DNA from: Clostridia bacterium
GTDB taxonomy: Bacteria > UBA6262 > WVXT01
DNA length: 38,443 bases
Assembly (NCBI GenBank): GCA_009619095.1
Contig: WJOT01000036.1
Location: 1 to 38,443, forward strand
Reading direction: 5' to 3'
The stretch's first letter is position 1, and the number at the start of each line of letters is the position of its first letter. A program made the position numbers and the translations under genes. Positions 7,035-16,113 of this stretch are shown in pieces. The notes under the pieces were generated by a model. The model was not told the origin of the DNA, searched no databases, and saw nothing but the letters and a program-made list of their open reading frames with translations.

Positions 7035-7113
7035 GGACTCCAGAATTATTGGAGTCCTCCCGAAAGGGAGGTTCTACAAAACCATTTTTGCACGGTTGAA
7101 ACCGTGCCTACAA
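7035..7113. repeat. Three intergenic hairpins between glyS and ppdK
   Basis: GGACTCC/GGAGTCC (7035-7057), CCTCCC/GGGAGG (7056-7071) and GCACGGTTGAAACCGTGC (7090-7107) follow one another. The last, with the flanking CTACAAA, is the reverse complement of the pair at 38294-38349. No T tract follows on the minus strand, so these are not canonical terminators. Confidence 0.8.
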
Positions 7114-7114
7114 A

Positions 7115-9226
7115 CTATTCTACTACTATTTTGGAAAAGTCGGCAATTTTATAGAATAAATCGACAATCCTATTTAATAAAGCCAGACGATTATTTCGCA
7201 ATTTCTTATCTTCAACCATAACCATTACTTTATCAAAAAAGTCATCCACAGGCTTACGCAAGCTCACCAGTTTCTCTAAAGCCCCCTGATATTCTTTCTC
7301 TTTCAAAAATTTCTCAGTTTCCTTCTCGATTCTATTTAATCCTTCGCAAAGCTTTTTCTCCTCAATTTCCTTTAACGCCTTTTCATTAAACTGAGAACTC
7401 TGAACCTTGATTTTCCGTTCCTCAGCTTGTTTCAGAATATTTTTTGCTCTTTTAAAGGCAATAATGATTGGTTCAAAATCAGGAGACTTGCGCAACTCAT
7501 GGATAGAGTGGGCTCTAAGTTCAGCATCAACTAAATCGGAAAAATCGACTGCCAGTGCTGCATCGATTTCATCATAGTTAATTCCTGCTTCTGTGAGAAT
7601 CGACTCCAAGCGTGGGCGAAAGAATCGGAGAATCTGATTTTTAATCTCTGAAATTTCTGCCAGTCTCCTTCGGCTGAAGTGAGCCGATTTCTTTAGTAAA
7701 CCTAAAGCCTCGTCAATTAAAATATCGAGAGGCAAGGCGAGCTTTTTATGCAAAATTATGCGGGTGATTCCCTGAGCTTGACGACGCAAGCCATAAGGGT
7801 CCTGTGAGCCCGAAGGTATAAATCCAACACAAAAATCTCCGGTAATGGTATCTACCTTATCGGCTATGCTGACAACCGCTCCTTCCAGGGAATGTGGCAA
7901 CTCTCCGCTACTTGACAGAGGCAAGTGATGTTCGTATATTCCATCGGCTACTATTTTCTCTTCACCCGAAATCCGGGCATATTCTCTACCCATAATTCCC
8001 TGTAGTTCCGGAAATTCACCAACCATTTCAGTAACTGAGTCGGCTTTAGAGAGTAGTGCTATTCTTCTGAGAGTCGATTTTTTACAATTTGCATTTGCTA
8101 AACCGGCAATTATCTCAGAAAGCTTAATAACTCTTTGCGTCTTATCGTAAAGTGTCCCCAATTCCTCCTGGAAAACTACTCCTTTCAGCTTCTCCACATT
8201 TTCATCCAGCTTTCTTTTGCTGTCCTGCTTAAAGAAGAACTCAGCATCTTCTAATCTCGCAGTAAGTACTCTCTGGTAGCCTTCCCGTACATTGTCCATA
8301 TATTCGGAAATTCCGTCTTTCAAAGCCACAAAATAGGGCAATAGTTTACCTCCATTATCGACAATGGAAAAGTACTTAAGATGATGCCTGAGGCAAATAA
8401 TCAGAACTTCCCGGGGAAGTTTCAAGTATTTCTCTTTAAAATGGCCCAAAACTGCTGTGGGATATTCCAGTAAATAATTCACCTCATCCAACAACTCCTT
8501 ATCCTCCAATAACTTACCTTTAGTTTTTCTAATAGCATTGGTAATTGCTTTCTCGATGGTCTTTCTTCTCTTTTCCTGGTCGATGATAACATAGTTATTT
8601 TTCAGAAGTTCTTCATATTTTGCAATATTTTTTACCATAATGGTCTTAGTGGAAAGAAGACTATGACCTCGAGTAAGCCTTGCTGCTTTAAGCTTTCCCA
8701 GAGAAAAATTTACAGTCTTTGTGCCATAAAGGACAAGTAGCCACCTGATAGGCCGGGCAAATCTTATGTTGCTCTGGGGCCAGCGCATAGATTTGGGAAA
8801 GGAGATACTGGTTATAATCTGTTTTAATATTTTTGGTAAGACCTTCAACGTAGTTCGACCGGGTTCCTTTTTCAAGGCAAATACATATTCTCCCTTTTCT
8901 ATTTTTCGCGTCACTAAGTCTCCCACTTCTATACCCTGGCTCTTAGCAAAGCCGATTGCGGCTTTGGTAGGATTACCCTGCGAATCAAATGCAACCTTGT
9001 TTGACGGGCCGAGAACTTCCCGAATATGGTCATCCTGTTTCTTGGCAACTTCTCTCATAAATAGAATCAGCCGGCGTGGCGTAGCGTAAGTTTTTATCTC
9101 CTTAAATGGGACTCGTTCTTCTGAAAAGAGCTTCTTAGAAAGCGTCTCTATCTGCTTTAATGCAGGTTCAATATACGTAGCAGGAAGTTCTTCAGTTCCA
9201 ATTTCTAACAACAGGTCATCGACCAC
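7115..9226 (-). CDS. glyS: Glycyl-tRNA synthetase beta subunit
   Basis: The 703-residue beta subunit of the heterotetrameric bacterial glycyl-tRNA synthetase binds tRNA-Gly and is needed with the alpha subunit to charge it. The N-terminus [19 protein letters not shown] and the block [18 protein letters not shown] are typical, an HD-like middle part follows, and the C-terminal region is the DALR-type anticodon-binding helical domain. The length agrees with the usual 680-700. The start is GTG at 9226 with GGGAG upstream, overlapping the end of glyQ by 11 bases, so the two subunits are translationally coupled and made in balance. Confidence 0.97.
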   Translation of the reverse strand: MVDDLLLEIGTEELPATYIEPALKQIETLSKKLFSEERVPFKEIKTYATPRRLILFMREVAKKQDDHIREVLGPSNKVAFDSQGNPTKAAIGFAKSQGIEVGDLVTRKIEKGEYVFALKKEPGRTTLKVLPKILKQIITSISFPKSMRWPQSNIRFARPIRWLLVLYGTKTVNFSLGKLKAARLTRGHSLLSTKTIMVKNIAKYEELLKNNYVIIDQEKRRKTIEKAITNAIRKTKGKLLEDKELLDEVNYLLEYPTAVLGHFKEKYLKLPREVLIICLRHHLKYFSIVDNGGKLLPYFVALKDGISEYMDNVREGYQRVLTARLEDAEFFFKQDSKRKLDENVEKLKGVVFQEELGTLYDKTQRVIKLSEIIAGLANANCKKSTLRRIALLSKADSVTEMVGEFPELQGIMGREYARISGEEKIVADGIYEHHLPLSSSGELPHSLEGAVVSIADKVDTITGDFCVGFIPSGSQDPYGLRRQAQGITRIILHKKLALPLDILIDEALGLLKKSAHFSRRRLAEISEIKNQILRFFRPRLESILTEAGINYDEIDAALAVDFSDLVDAELRAHSIHELRKSPDFEPIIIAFKRAKNILKQAEERKIKVQSSQFNEKALKEIEEKKLCEGLNRIEKETEKFLKEKEYQGALEKLVSLRKPVDDFFDKVMVMVEDKKLRNNRLALLNRIVDLFYKIADFSKIVVE

Positions 9227-10064
9227 TTTCTTCTCCCAAATACAATTTGGCTACCCGCCGGGATAAATTTCTAATTCTTCCAATGTACCCAGTACGCTCG
9301 CTAACACTGATTGCACCACAGGCGTCCAGAAGATTAAAAGTATGAGAACATTTCAACACGTAATCATAAGCAGGCATTACCAGTTTCTTGTCTAGTAATT
9401 TTTCACATTCACTCTCGTATATGGCAAAGAGCTTAAATTGAGTTTCTATATCCAGGTCTTCAAAGCCGTATTTTGAGAATTCCCTCTCGTCCTGTAAGTG
9501 GATATCGCCATAAGTTACTCCTCCCGACCACTCAATATCGAAGATGCTATCCTTTTTCTGGATGTGCATAGCAATCCGCTCCAGCCCGTAAGTTAATTCT
9601 ACTGAAATCAGGTCTAAATCGAGCCCCCCTATCTGCTGGAAATATGTAAACTGTGTAATTTCTAAACCATCCAGCCAGACCTCCCAACCCAACCCCCAGG
9701 CACCAAGAGTCGGCGACTCCCAGTCGTCTTCAATAAAGCGGATGTCGTGCTGGCGAGAATCGATAGTGAGTTTTTTAAGGCTTTGCAGGTAAATTTTCTG
9801 AATATCTGCCGGAGCGGGTTTAATGATTACCTGATACTGATAGTGCTTGCCCAGTCTATTGGGATTTTCTCCATAACGCGCATCCTTGGGTCTGCGGGAA
9901 GGTTCCACATATGCACAAGCCCATGGTTTGGGTCCCAGACAACGGAGAAAAGTCGCCGGATTGAATGTTCCTGCTCCTTTCTCCACATCGTAGGGCTGCA
10001 GTATCAAGCATCCCTGCTGTGACCAGAAACTCTCTAATTTCATTATAATTTCATCAAAAGTCAT
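9216..10064 (-). CDS. glyQ: Glycyl-tRNA synthetase alpha subunit
   Basis: The 282-residue class II catalytic subunit forms glycyl-adenylate and transfers glycine to tRNA. The sequence begins with [20 protein letters not shown] and contains [17 protein letters not shown] and [19 protein letters not shown], all hallmarks of GlyQ. The length is close to the usual 290-300. The ATG at 10064 has GAGGAAG seven bases upstream. It is first in the glyQ-glyS pair, after a repeat-filled gap of about 165 bases that separates it from recO. Confidence 0.97.
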   Translation of the reverse strand: MTFDEIIMKLESFWSQQGCLILQPYDVEKGAGTFNPATFLRCLGPKPWACAYVEPSRRPKDARYGENPNRLGKHYQYQVIIKPAPADIQKIYLQSLKKLTIDSRQHDIRFIEDDWESPTLGAWGLGWEVWLDGLEITQFTYFQQIGGLDLDLISVELTYGLERIAMHIQKKDSIFDIEWSGGVTYGDIHLQDEREFSKYGFEDLDIETQFKLFAIYESECEKLLDKKLVMPAYDYVLKCSHTFNLLDACGAISVSERTGYIGRIRNLSRRVAKLYLGEESGR

Positions 10065-10117
10065 AAGTCTTCCTCATTTGTGAGTAGTGTAGCCCTTTAT
10101 GGGCGTAATTCTTACTT

Positions 10118-10221
10118 GGGCGACCATCCCGATGTATCGGGATAAACTGCGGTCGCCCCTACGCGACCAAAATCTTTACGGGGATAAACCCCTACGCGAC
10201 CAAAACCTTTATGGGGACAAG
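10118..10221. repeat. Nested palindrome plus two tandem 33-bp units (recO-glyQ gap)
   Basis: GGGCGACC (10118-10125) pairs with GGTCGCCC (10151-10158) around an inner ATCCCGATGTATCGGGAT (10126-10143). Two tandem 33-base units follow at 10156-10188 and 10189-10221, each starting CCCCTACGCGACCAAAA and differing at a few positions. The units are not spaced like a CRISPR array. Transcribed RNA could fold strongly. Confidence 0.85.
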
Positions 10222-10228
10222 CCCCCTG

Positions 10229-10996
10229 CTACATTTTCGAACTGCTGATTAGCTTCTCCATAAACTCTTCTGTCTTTAACCTACCAGGGAGATGGTGGGA
10301 TAAATAAAAATGGACTATTCTCTTCAACTCATTCTTAATTGAGGTCTCTATATTTATCCTTCCCACTTTGGTTAAATCAACTATTCCAATTCTTTTAAGA
10401 TAGCGAAGAGTTAGTAAGGAAACATCCATCGCCTGAACATCTCGAAATTGACATTTTGCACAGAGAATCCCACCATATTGAATGCTCAATTTTTTTTGCT
10501 CAGTGAGAGGGATGGACTTTTCGCAAAAGACGCACTTTTCCAGATTGAGCTTATAACCCGCATCCGCCAAAAATTTTATAGCGAAGATTACTATTATAAT
10601 ATCTCTATCCTGTTTTGGTATCTGGTGGAAAGCCTCCAAAATTAATGAGAATAGATGACCATTTGGCTCCCCGGGTTCTGTTAATTTATTCACTAATTCG
10701 GTAACGTAACTCCCGGTAATAAACGAATCGAAATTTTCCCTCAATTCTTTATGTGTGCGGATTATTCTTGAGCCAGTAACAATATATAGGTCTCTCTTCC
10801 GGGGCATATACAGCATTAGATGGTCGTGTGAGAAAGGCTCCATTGCCGAGCCGAACCTACTTTTTATTCTGCGAACCCCTTTGGCCACTGCTTTTAGTTT
10901 ACCAAATTCTTTAGTATAAAAAGTAACAACCTTATCGGCTTCACCAAAATCATGCTGGCCCAAAACAATTGCCTCAGTTTTGTTATATAAGGACAA
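10229..10996 (-). CDS. recO: DNA repair protein RecO
   Basis: The 255-residue product has the N-terminal OB-fold (KTEAIVLGQHDFGEADKVVTFYT, 6-28) and the helical C-terminal part with a four-cysteine zinc site (Cys155, Cys158, Cys179, Cys182). RecO works with RecR and RecF to load RecA on SSB-coated DNA and anneals strands. The length is normal. It starts with TTG at 10996, supported by a strong GGAGG five bases upstream. It follows mgtE by about 20 bases and probably shares its transcript. Confidence 0.95.
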   Translation of the reverse strand: MSLYNKTEAIVLGQHDFGEADKVVTFYTKEFGKLKAVAKGVRRIKSRFGSAMEPFSHDHLMLYMPRKRDLYIVTGSRIIRTHKELRENFDSFITGSYVTELVNKLTEPGEPNGHLFSLILEAFHQIPKQDRDIIIVIFAIKFLADAGYKLNLEKCVFCEKSIPLTEQKKLSIQYGGILCAKCQFRDVQAMDVSLLTLRYLKRIGIVDLTKVGRINIETSIKNELKRIVHFYLSHHLPGRLKTEEFMEKLISSSKM

Positions 10997-11016
10997 AAAA
11001 ACCTCCTATGGGAATG

Positions 11017-12402
11017 CTAAAACATTAGTCGCTTGGCGACTTCAAAATATATAATTAGGCAGGTAGCATCGACAGTAGTAGTAATAAAAGGACTAGCTGC
11101 CACTGCAGGGTCAAAACCAAGCCGTTTAAATATGAGCGGCAAGAAGGCACCAGTAACTGTGGCTACTGTCACCACCATAGCTAGAGAAAAGCCCACAGCA
11201 AAAGCAAGGTTTAAATTAAAGCCCTGTAAGACGAAAACACCGAACATCGCAATAACCCCCATTAATATTCCACTCATCAGCCCGGCGAGGATTTCTTTCT
11301 TAACAATTTTCCACAGTTGATCGGGTGTGACCTCTCCCGTAGCCAGTCCACGCACCACCATAGCCAGTGACTGAGCACCAGCATTCCCCCCGGAGTCCAT
11401 CATCATAGGAATAAAAATAGCCAGAGCAATTACTGACTGGAGCATCCCGGCATATCCTTTGAGTAACCTGCCGGAAACGAAAGTCCCAATCAATAATAGA
11501 ACGAATAACCAAATCACCCTGTTCTTTACTAAAGTGAATGCAGAAGCCTCTCCATAATTAATTTCCGCTACCCTTTCCACTCCGCTTATCTTTCCCATTC
11601 CGTAAATATCTTCTGTTGCTTCCTTTTCAATTACGTCCACAATATCGTCGATAGTGATTATGCCCAACAATCTATTCTCACCATCAACCACTGGCGCTGA
11701 CAAAAGGTCATACTTGCTGAAAATTTTGGCGACCTCTTCCTGGTCCATGTTCACATTAATCTTTATCACCTGCACAGGAGACATAATATCTTTTAGTAAT
11801 ATATCGGGGGGAGAAGCAATGAGGGCTTGTAAAGAAAGCCCTCCAATCAAACGGTGTTCGGTATTGGTTATGTAAACATCCTGAATTGTCTCCCCATGGT
11901 ATCTACGAAAGGATTCCTGTATTTTCAGGATGGCCTGGCGGGCAGTCATATCCTTCCTCAATTCCACAAACTCAGTAGTCATCAAGCCACCGGCAGTATC
12001 CTCTTCGTAAGTAAGGAGGTCTTTTACGTCTTCAACCTCTTCTTTTTTCATCAGGCTAAAAAGTTTCTTTACCATCTTCTCGGGCAACTCTTCGAACAGG
12101 TCAGCCCTCTCGTCAGCAGACATCTCATCTAAAACTTCACCTAACTCTTGGGATTCTAAACTATTAATTAATATTTTTTGATCCCCAAAACTTAAATCTT
12201 CGAAAACCTCGATAGCCCGTCTTTTATCTAACAAATGAAAAATAATATTTCTATCCGGGAGAGAAAGTTGGCTCCATCCTTCGGCAAGGTCAACAGGAGG
12301 AACCTCTTTTAACGATTTTTTTAACTCGCCATAATTCTTCTCTCTCAATAATTCGCTTATTTCTGGCAAAAATAGTGCAAATCCTTTAATTCTTTTTTCC
12401 AT
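11017..12402 (-). CDS. mgtE: Magnesium transporter MgtE
   Basis: The 461-residue protein has the MgtE layout: an acidic helical N domain (about 1-125), a CBS pair (about 135-255) that senses cytoplasmic Mg2+, and five membrane helices from about 285. Channel signatures MMMDSGGNAGAQSLAMVVRG and TTTVDATCLIIYFEVAKRL are present. It imports Mg2+ and is gated by binding of Mg2+ to the cytosolic domains. The start ATG at 12402 has AAGGA upstream and lies 11 bases after the preceding CNNM gene, so the three Mg-related genes form one unit. Confidence 0.97.
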   Translation of the reverse strand: MEKRIKGFALFLPEISELLREKNYGELKKSLKEVPPVDLAEGWSQLSLPDRNIIFHLLDKRRAIEVFEDLSFGDQKILINSLESQELGEVLDEMSADERADLFEELPEKMVKKLFSLMKKEEVEDVKDLLTYEEDTAGGLMTTEFVELRKDMTARQAILKIQESFRRYHGETIQDVYITNTEHRLIGGLSLQALIASPPDILLKDIMSPVQVIKINVNMDQEEVAKIFSKYDLLSAPVVDGENRLLGIITIDDIVDVIEKEATEDIYGMGKISGVERVAEINYGEASAFTLVKNRVIWLFVLLLIGTFVSGRLLKGYAGMLQSVIALAIFIPMMMDSGGNAGAQSLAMVVRGLATGEVTPDQLWKIVKKEILAGLMSGILMGVIAMFGVFVLQGFNLNLAFAVGFSLAMVVTVATVTGAFLPLIFKRLGFDPAVAASPFITTTVDATCLIIYFEVAKRLMF

Positions 12403-12413
12403 AACTTTTCCTT

Positions 12414-13670
12414 TTATTTTTTTACAATCTTCAACTTAATTACTTTCCTTCTATCGGCTTCCTGCACTACAAACTTCAAATTGCCAAAATTTATTTCTTC
12501 TCCCGTCCGGGGAACTCTTCCAAACAAATCAACAACTAATCCGCCAAGTGAATCGAACTCTTCAGCCGGCAATTCTAAACCTAACTCCTCATTAATCTTA
12601 TCCAGATCCTCTTTGGCATAAACAATAGCCTCTCCGTCCGACAATTTCATGATTGTCTCTTTTTCGACATCGTATTCATCCAAAATCTCTCCGGTGATTT
12701 CTTCTATTAAATCCTCTATGGTTACCAATCCCGCGGTAACTCCATACTCATCGACAACTATAGCCAGATGCATTCTTCCCTTTCGAAACTCCTCCAATAA
12801 CTCACTAATCTTCTTCGTTTCGGGCACAAAATAAGCCTGGCGCATAAGGTCTTCCATAATGATCAATTCTCTATTCCGCAACGCTGTCAATAAATCCTTA
12901 GTGTATACAATTCCAATAACATTGTCAACATTTCCCTTGTAAACAGGAATACGGGAATACGGCATCTTTATTATCTTCTTAAATATTTCCTCTCGCTCAT
13001 CATTCATATCCACACACTGCATATCAATGCGAGGAACCATAACTTCCCGCACGATAGTCTCTCCGAATTCCAGGCTACTTTGAATCATCTTTTTTTCTTC
13101 ATCATCCAGTGCCCCCTCCCTCGCTCCTACTTCAATTAACGTCCCAATTTCTTGCGTGGTAAACAGAGGAACGCCTTTCAAACCCCTTCCGCCAAATACC
13201 TGAATGAGTAAATTGGCAGGAACAACTATCACCTGGCTTAGAGGACTGAGTAACTTGGCAATCCATCTCAGTGGCTCACTGCAAATGGTAGAAATTTTTT
13301 CTGCATTTTTTCTGGCATATGTCTTGGGCATAATCTCTCCAAAGACGATAATGAGAAAGGTAACAATCGCAGCGGCATAGCCTACAGTTAGTTTTTGATT
13401 CCAACCATACGAAAAAGAAAAGTCTAAAGCCACGGATGTTGCCAACACAGAAACAAAGATAACTGCTACTGCATTTCCGATTAGAATTGTAGTTAAAAGT
13501 CTATTAGGGTCTTGTAGCCATAGAGAAAGTCCCCGTGTTGCTCTACCTCTTTCAGCTGCAAGCCCTTTGATTCTTATCCGACGCAGGCTAGTAAGAGCAG
13601 TTTCGCTCCCCGCAAAAAATATCATCAAAAAAAAGACGATAAGAAAACCAAAAACTTCTATAAGAATCAA
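12414..13670 (-). CDS. CNNM/CorC-type protein (DUF21, CBS pair, CorC_HlyC domain)
   Basis: The 418-residue membrane protein has a DUF21 transmembrane domain (about 1-190, with AGSETALTSLRRIRIK and the signature IVFGEIMPKTYARKNAE), a CBS pair (about 205-330, containing IVVDEYGVTAGLVTIEDLI) and a C-terminal CorC_HlyC domain. Related proteins such as MpfA and CorC are linked to Mg2+ efflux or resistance; haemolysin names in databases are historical. It is complete, unlike its shorter neighbour. The gene pair and downstream mgtE suggest coordinated Mg2+ export and import, which is an inference from context. Confidence 0.92.
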   Translation of the reverse strand: MILIEVFGFLIVFFLMIFFAGSETALTSLRRIRIKGLAAERGRATRGLSLWLQDPNRLLTTILIGNAVAVIFVSVLATSVALDFSFSYGWNQKLTVGYAAAIVTFLIIVFGEIMPKTYARKNAEKISTICSEPLRWIAKLLSPLSQVIVVPANLLIQVFGGRGLKGVPLFTTQEIGTLIEVGAREGALDDEEKKMIQSSLEFGETIVREVMVPRIDMQCVDMNDEREEIFKKIIKMPYSRIPVYKGNVDNVIGIVYTKDLLTALRNRELIIMEDLMRQAYFVPETKKISELLEEFRKGRMHLAIVVDEYGVTAGLVTIEDLIEEITGEILDEYDVEKETIMKLSDGEAIVYAKEDLDKINEELGLELPAEEFDSLGGLVVDLFGRVPRTGEEINFGNLKFVVQEADRRKVIKLKIVKK

Positions 13671-13706
13671 GATAACCCCTTCATTTGGGTAAGTTAGAGA
13701 CCCGCG

Positions 13707-14693
13707 TTAAACTCTTATTAAATCAAATTCGTCAACGATTTCACCAAGAATCTCTTCTATCAAATCCTCCATAGTTACCAATCCAACGATTTTCCCTTTT
13801 TCTTTAATTAGAGCAGCATGAATTTTCTTTTCTCTAAATTCCTGGAAAAGCTCATTACACTTTTTTCCCGGGGGAACATAATATGCAGGTCGTAAAATCT
13901 CTTCTATTTCCAATTCACCTTTTGCCTGCAAGGCACTTAAAAGATCCCGGGCATAAACTATTCCTTCAATATTATCTACGTTACCACTATAGACCGGAAC
14001 ACGAGACCGTCCCGTCTCTACAACCACATCAATAAATTTCTCTTTGGAATAATTTATATCAACCCAATCAATATTTGCCTTTTTAGTCATTACATTTTCA
14101 ACAGGAATCTGGTCGAAACTTAAGACCTTTTTAATCATCTCTTCAGCTTTTTTTTCAATCACCCCTTCTTCTCTCTCCTGCGCCATCAGCCCTTCTAATT
14201 CCTGTTTGGTAATTTTAGTTGCCTTTAAGGACAGTTTCATACCCATGAATATCTCCGCTACCTTTACAAAAAATTTCACCAATGGTGAAAGGAGGCGAAA
14301 AATGAAGAAGAACGGACGATATGTCAACAGGACAATTCTCTCGGGAAAAGTGTGGGCAAAAGTCTTGGGTATAATTTCGCCAAAAAAGAGAATTAAAAGG
14401 ACAACCACTGTTAAAATAAGAATCTCCGCCAAACCCCGACCCAAATCAGAAAAGAGAGGAGACTTCAATGCCCAGTAAGTAAATAGAACACTGAAAAGGA
14501 TATTGACAATATTATTACCAACCAGAATTCCACTGATTAACTCAGCTGGATTATCCAGCCAGTTTTGGAGAATGTAAAATCTCTTCTCTTCAATTATCTC
14601 TTTTGTTTTCAACTTTCCTAAGGAGACAAGAGCCGTCTCAGTTGCCGAGAAGAAACTTGATAAGATGAGCAAAATAACTAAAACTAATGCCAA
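13707..14693 (-). CDS. CNNM/CorC-type protein lacking the C-terminal CorC_HlyC domain
   Basis: The 328-residue protein is a paralogue of the next gene. It has the DUF21 membrane domain (SATETALVSLGKLKTKE, ILFFGEIIPKTFAHTFPE) and the CBS pair ending GLVTMEDLIEEILGEIVDE, but stops right there, without the usual 80-residue CorC_HlyC domain. The only in-frame start after the upstream stop is TTG at 14693, with a poor ribosome site, so expression probably depends on the preceding gene 24 bases away. The tandem pair may form heterodimers through CBS and DUF21 domains, which would explain the loss in one partner, but this is speculative. Confidence 0.88.
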   Translation of the reverse strand: MALVLVILLILSSFFSATETALVSLGKLKTKEIIEEKRFYILQNWLDNPAELISGILVGNNIVNILFSVLFTYWALKSPLFSDLGRGLAEILILTVVVLLILFFGEIIPKTFAHTFPERIVLLTYRPFFFIFRLLSPLVKFFVKVAEIFMGMKLSLKATKITKQELEGLMAQEREEGVIEKKAEEMIKKVLSFDQIPVENVMTKKANIDWVDINYSKEKFIDVVVETGRSRVPVYSGNVDNIEGIVYARDLLSALQAKGELEIEEILRPAYYVPPGKKCNELFQEFREKKIHAALIKEKGKIVGLVTMEDLIEEILGEIVDEFDLIRV

Positions 14694-14717
14694 TAGAAAA
14701 ATTAGAGCCCACCTGCC

Positions 14718-15434
14718 TTAACTGAATATTTGAAAGATTAATATAGTGGCTATTATACCGATTAAACTACCCATAAACACTTCCCATTTCGTATGAATAC
14801 CAGATCTTACTCTACTTTCTCCAATCATAATCGCCATAATTAATGTCAGAACACCTAAGATGATACTCTTAGAAATAAACACACAGGCTGTGGACAGAGC
14901 AAAGGCAAAAGCAGTATGTCCACTGGGCATCCCTCCCCTCAAAGGAACCCTTTGCCTAGAGTAAGCTTTGCCAACAATTACCAAAAGAAGAATTACTGCC
15001 AAACAAACAGCGGTAATGTATTCCGGAGATTTTTGAATTTTAACAAAAATAGAAGAATCAAAATGGTTACTCGTGTGCATTTTTCTGAAAAAGATCAAAT
15101 AGCCAACTAAAGCAGCATTTATAGAAGCGAATAAGACAGCCCCCGCAGTAATGTCTTTAACTGTCTTTGCCAATGGATGAAATTTATCTGTGACCAGATT
15201 AACCGCCAGTTCCACTGCAGTATTGAGCATTTCAGTGATTAGTACGAGAAAAATTGTGAAGGAAAGAATTATCACTTCCTTTCTGTCCAAATTTAAAAAT
15301 ATACTTATGACCAGTATAACCAACGCTATGAGCAGATGAATACGCATATTCCTCTGCGTCTTAAAAACGTGAAAGATTCCTTTTAATGCTCTATTGAAAC
15401 TCATAAATAAACTATCCCTTTTCGCCATTTTCAT
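14718..15434 (-). CDS. Fusion of diacylglycerol/undecaprenol kinase and PAP2 phosphatase
   Basis: The 238-residue protein joins a DgkA-type kinase (1-115, with Glu68, Asn71 and Glu75 in TEMLNTAVELAVNL) to a PAP2-family phosphatase (about 155-238). PAP2 motifs are GGMPSGHTAFAFA (PSGH 170-173) and ESRVRSGIHTKWEV, where the usual Asp after the catalytic His is Glu218. DgkA homologues in Gram-positives phosphorylate undecaprenol, and PAP2 enzymes remove phosphates from undecaprenyl or phosphatidic substrates, so the fusion may handle opposite steps of lipid-carrier recycling. The ATG overlaps the ybeY stop as ATGA, which indicates coupling. The second ATG (residue 3) is an alternative start. Confidence 0.9.
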   Translation of the reverse strand: MKMAKRDSLFMSFNRALKGIFHVFKTQRNMRIHLLIALVILVISIFLNLDRKEVIILSFTIFLVLITEMLNTAVELAVNLVTDKFHPLAKTVKDITAGAVLFASINAALVGYLIFFRKMHTSNHFDSSIFVKIQKSPEYITAVCLAVILLLVIVGKAYSRQRVPLRGGMPSGHTAFAFALSTACVFISKSIILGVLTLIMAIMIGESRVRSGIHTKWEVFMGSLIGIIATILIFQIFS

Positions 15435-15952
15435 TTTTTGAAATCCTTAATCTGGTTTAATATTTCCTGCTCTTTGTTTCTCATTACCAGACCGTCTTTT
15501 CTCCTCGCGTGGTCATAGCTTAGAAGGTGCAATATGCCATGGATAGTTAAAATGGCAATTTCTTTCTTTATACTATGCCTGAAATCTTTCGCCTGAACCT
15601 TTGCCCTTTCTGCAGAAATAAACACATCACCCAAAAGGCGAGAAGAAAAAGGTATAGATGGAGTAAATTCTCTATGTTCTTCCATGGGGAAAGCAATCAC
15701 ATCAGTTGTGCGGTTAACCTTCCTATATCTTTTGTTTAATCTCTTGATGTAACTGTTATTGACGAAAATTATTCCCACCTCGCATTCCCTTTGTCCCAAT
15801 TTCCGTCTATTTCTACTCCCTAAACTGACTGCTTCTTCTGCTACCCTCTGTATATACTTTTTATCAATCTTGACTTTATTTTGCAAATTAACCACACTGA
15901 CTAAAAGACCCTTCTTTCGTTTCTCTTTTTTTCTCCCGGTTAACTTTACCAC
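15431..15952 (-). CDS. ybeY: rRNA maturation RNase YbeY
   Basis: The 173-residue product is the zinc endoribonuclease involved in 16S rRNA 3' maturation and ribosome quality control. The metal site is HGILHLLSYDHARR with His138, His142 and His148; the family usually has Gly where Ser145 stands here. LGDVFISAERA precedes it as expected. It starts at GTG 15952 with GAGG seven bases upstream. A lysine-rich N-terminal extension of about 17 residues is somewhat unusual. It follows the 7TM-HD and phoH genes, a neighbourhood common to ybeY across bacteria. Confidence 0.95.
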   Translation of the reverse strand: MVKLTGRKKEKRKKGLLVSVVNLQNKVKIDKKYIQRVAEEAVSLGSRNRRKLGQRECEVGIIFVNNSYIKRLNKRYRKVNRTTDVIAFPMEEHREFTPSIPFSSRLLGDVFISAERAKVQAKDFRHSIKKEIAILTIHGILHLLSYDHARRKDGLVMRNKEQEILNQIKDFKK

Positions 15953-15980
15953 TAAACTACCTCAACCTTTTAACACCCTA

Positions 15981-16109
15981 AGGATGAAGGGATAGAAGTC
16001 TTTTGTCCCGATTCATCGGGACCTACAAATGTCATTGTAGGCACAGATTTCCCGATTGAAAATCGGGATGCAGCTGACCGAGCGACTCCGAAAACTATCC
16101 CTTCATCCT
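15981..16109. repeat. 129-bp element with 15-bp perfect inverted ends
   Basis: AGGATGAAGGGATAG at 15981-15995 is inverted exactly at 16095-16109. Inside are two palindromes: GTCCCGATTCATCGGGAC (16005-16022) and CCCGATTGAAAATCGGG (16051-16067), each with TGTAGG or CCTACA arms. The same internal units recur at 32249-32317 in the other order. The element fills the space just after the 7TM-HD gene. It looks like a miniature noncoding mobile element, with no coding capacity. Confidence 0.8.
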
Positions 16110-16113
16110 CTTC

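Noticed and set aside
7090-7107. Terminator after glyS
   Set aside because: The stem is strong, but no T tract follows on the minus strand, and identical palindromes occur upstream of genes as well.
10156-10221. Tandem 33-bp units as a CRISPR array
   Set aside because: Only two units, directly adjacent with no spacer and not identical.
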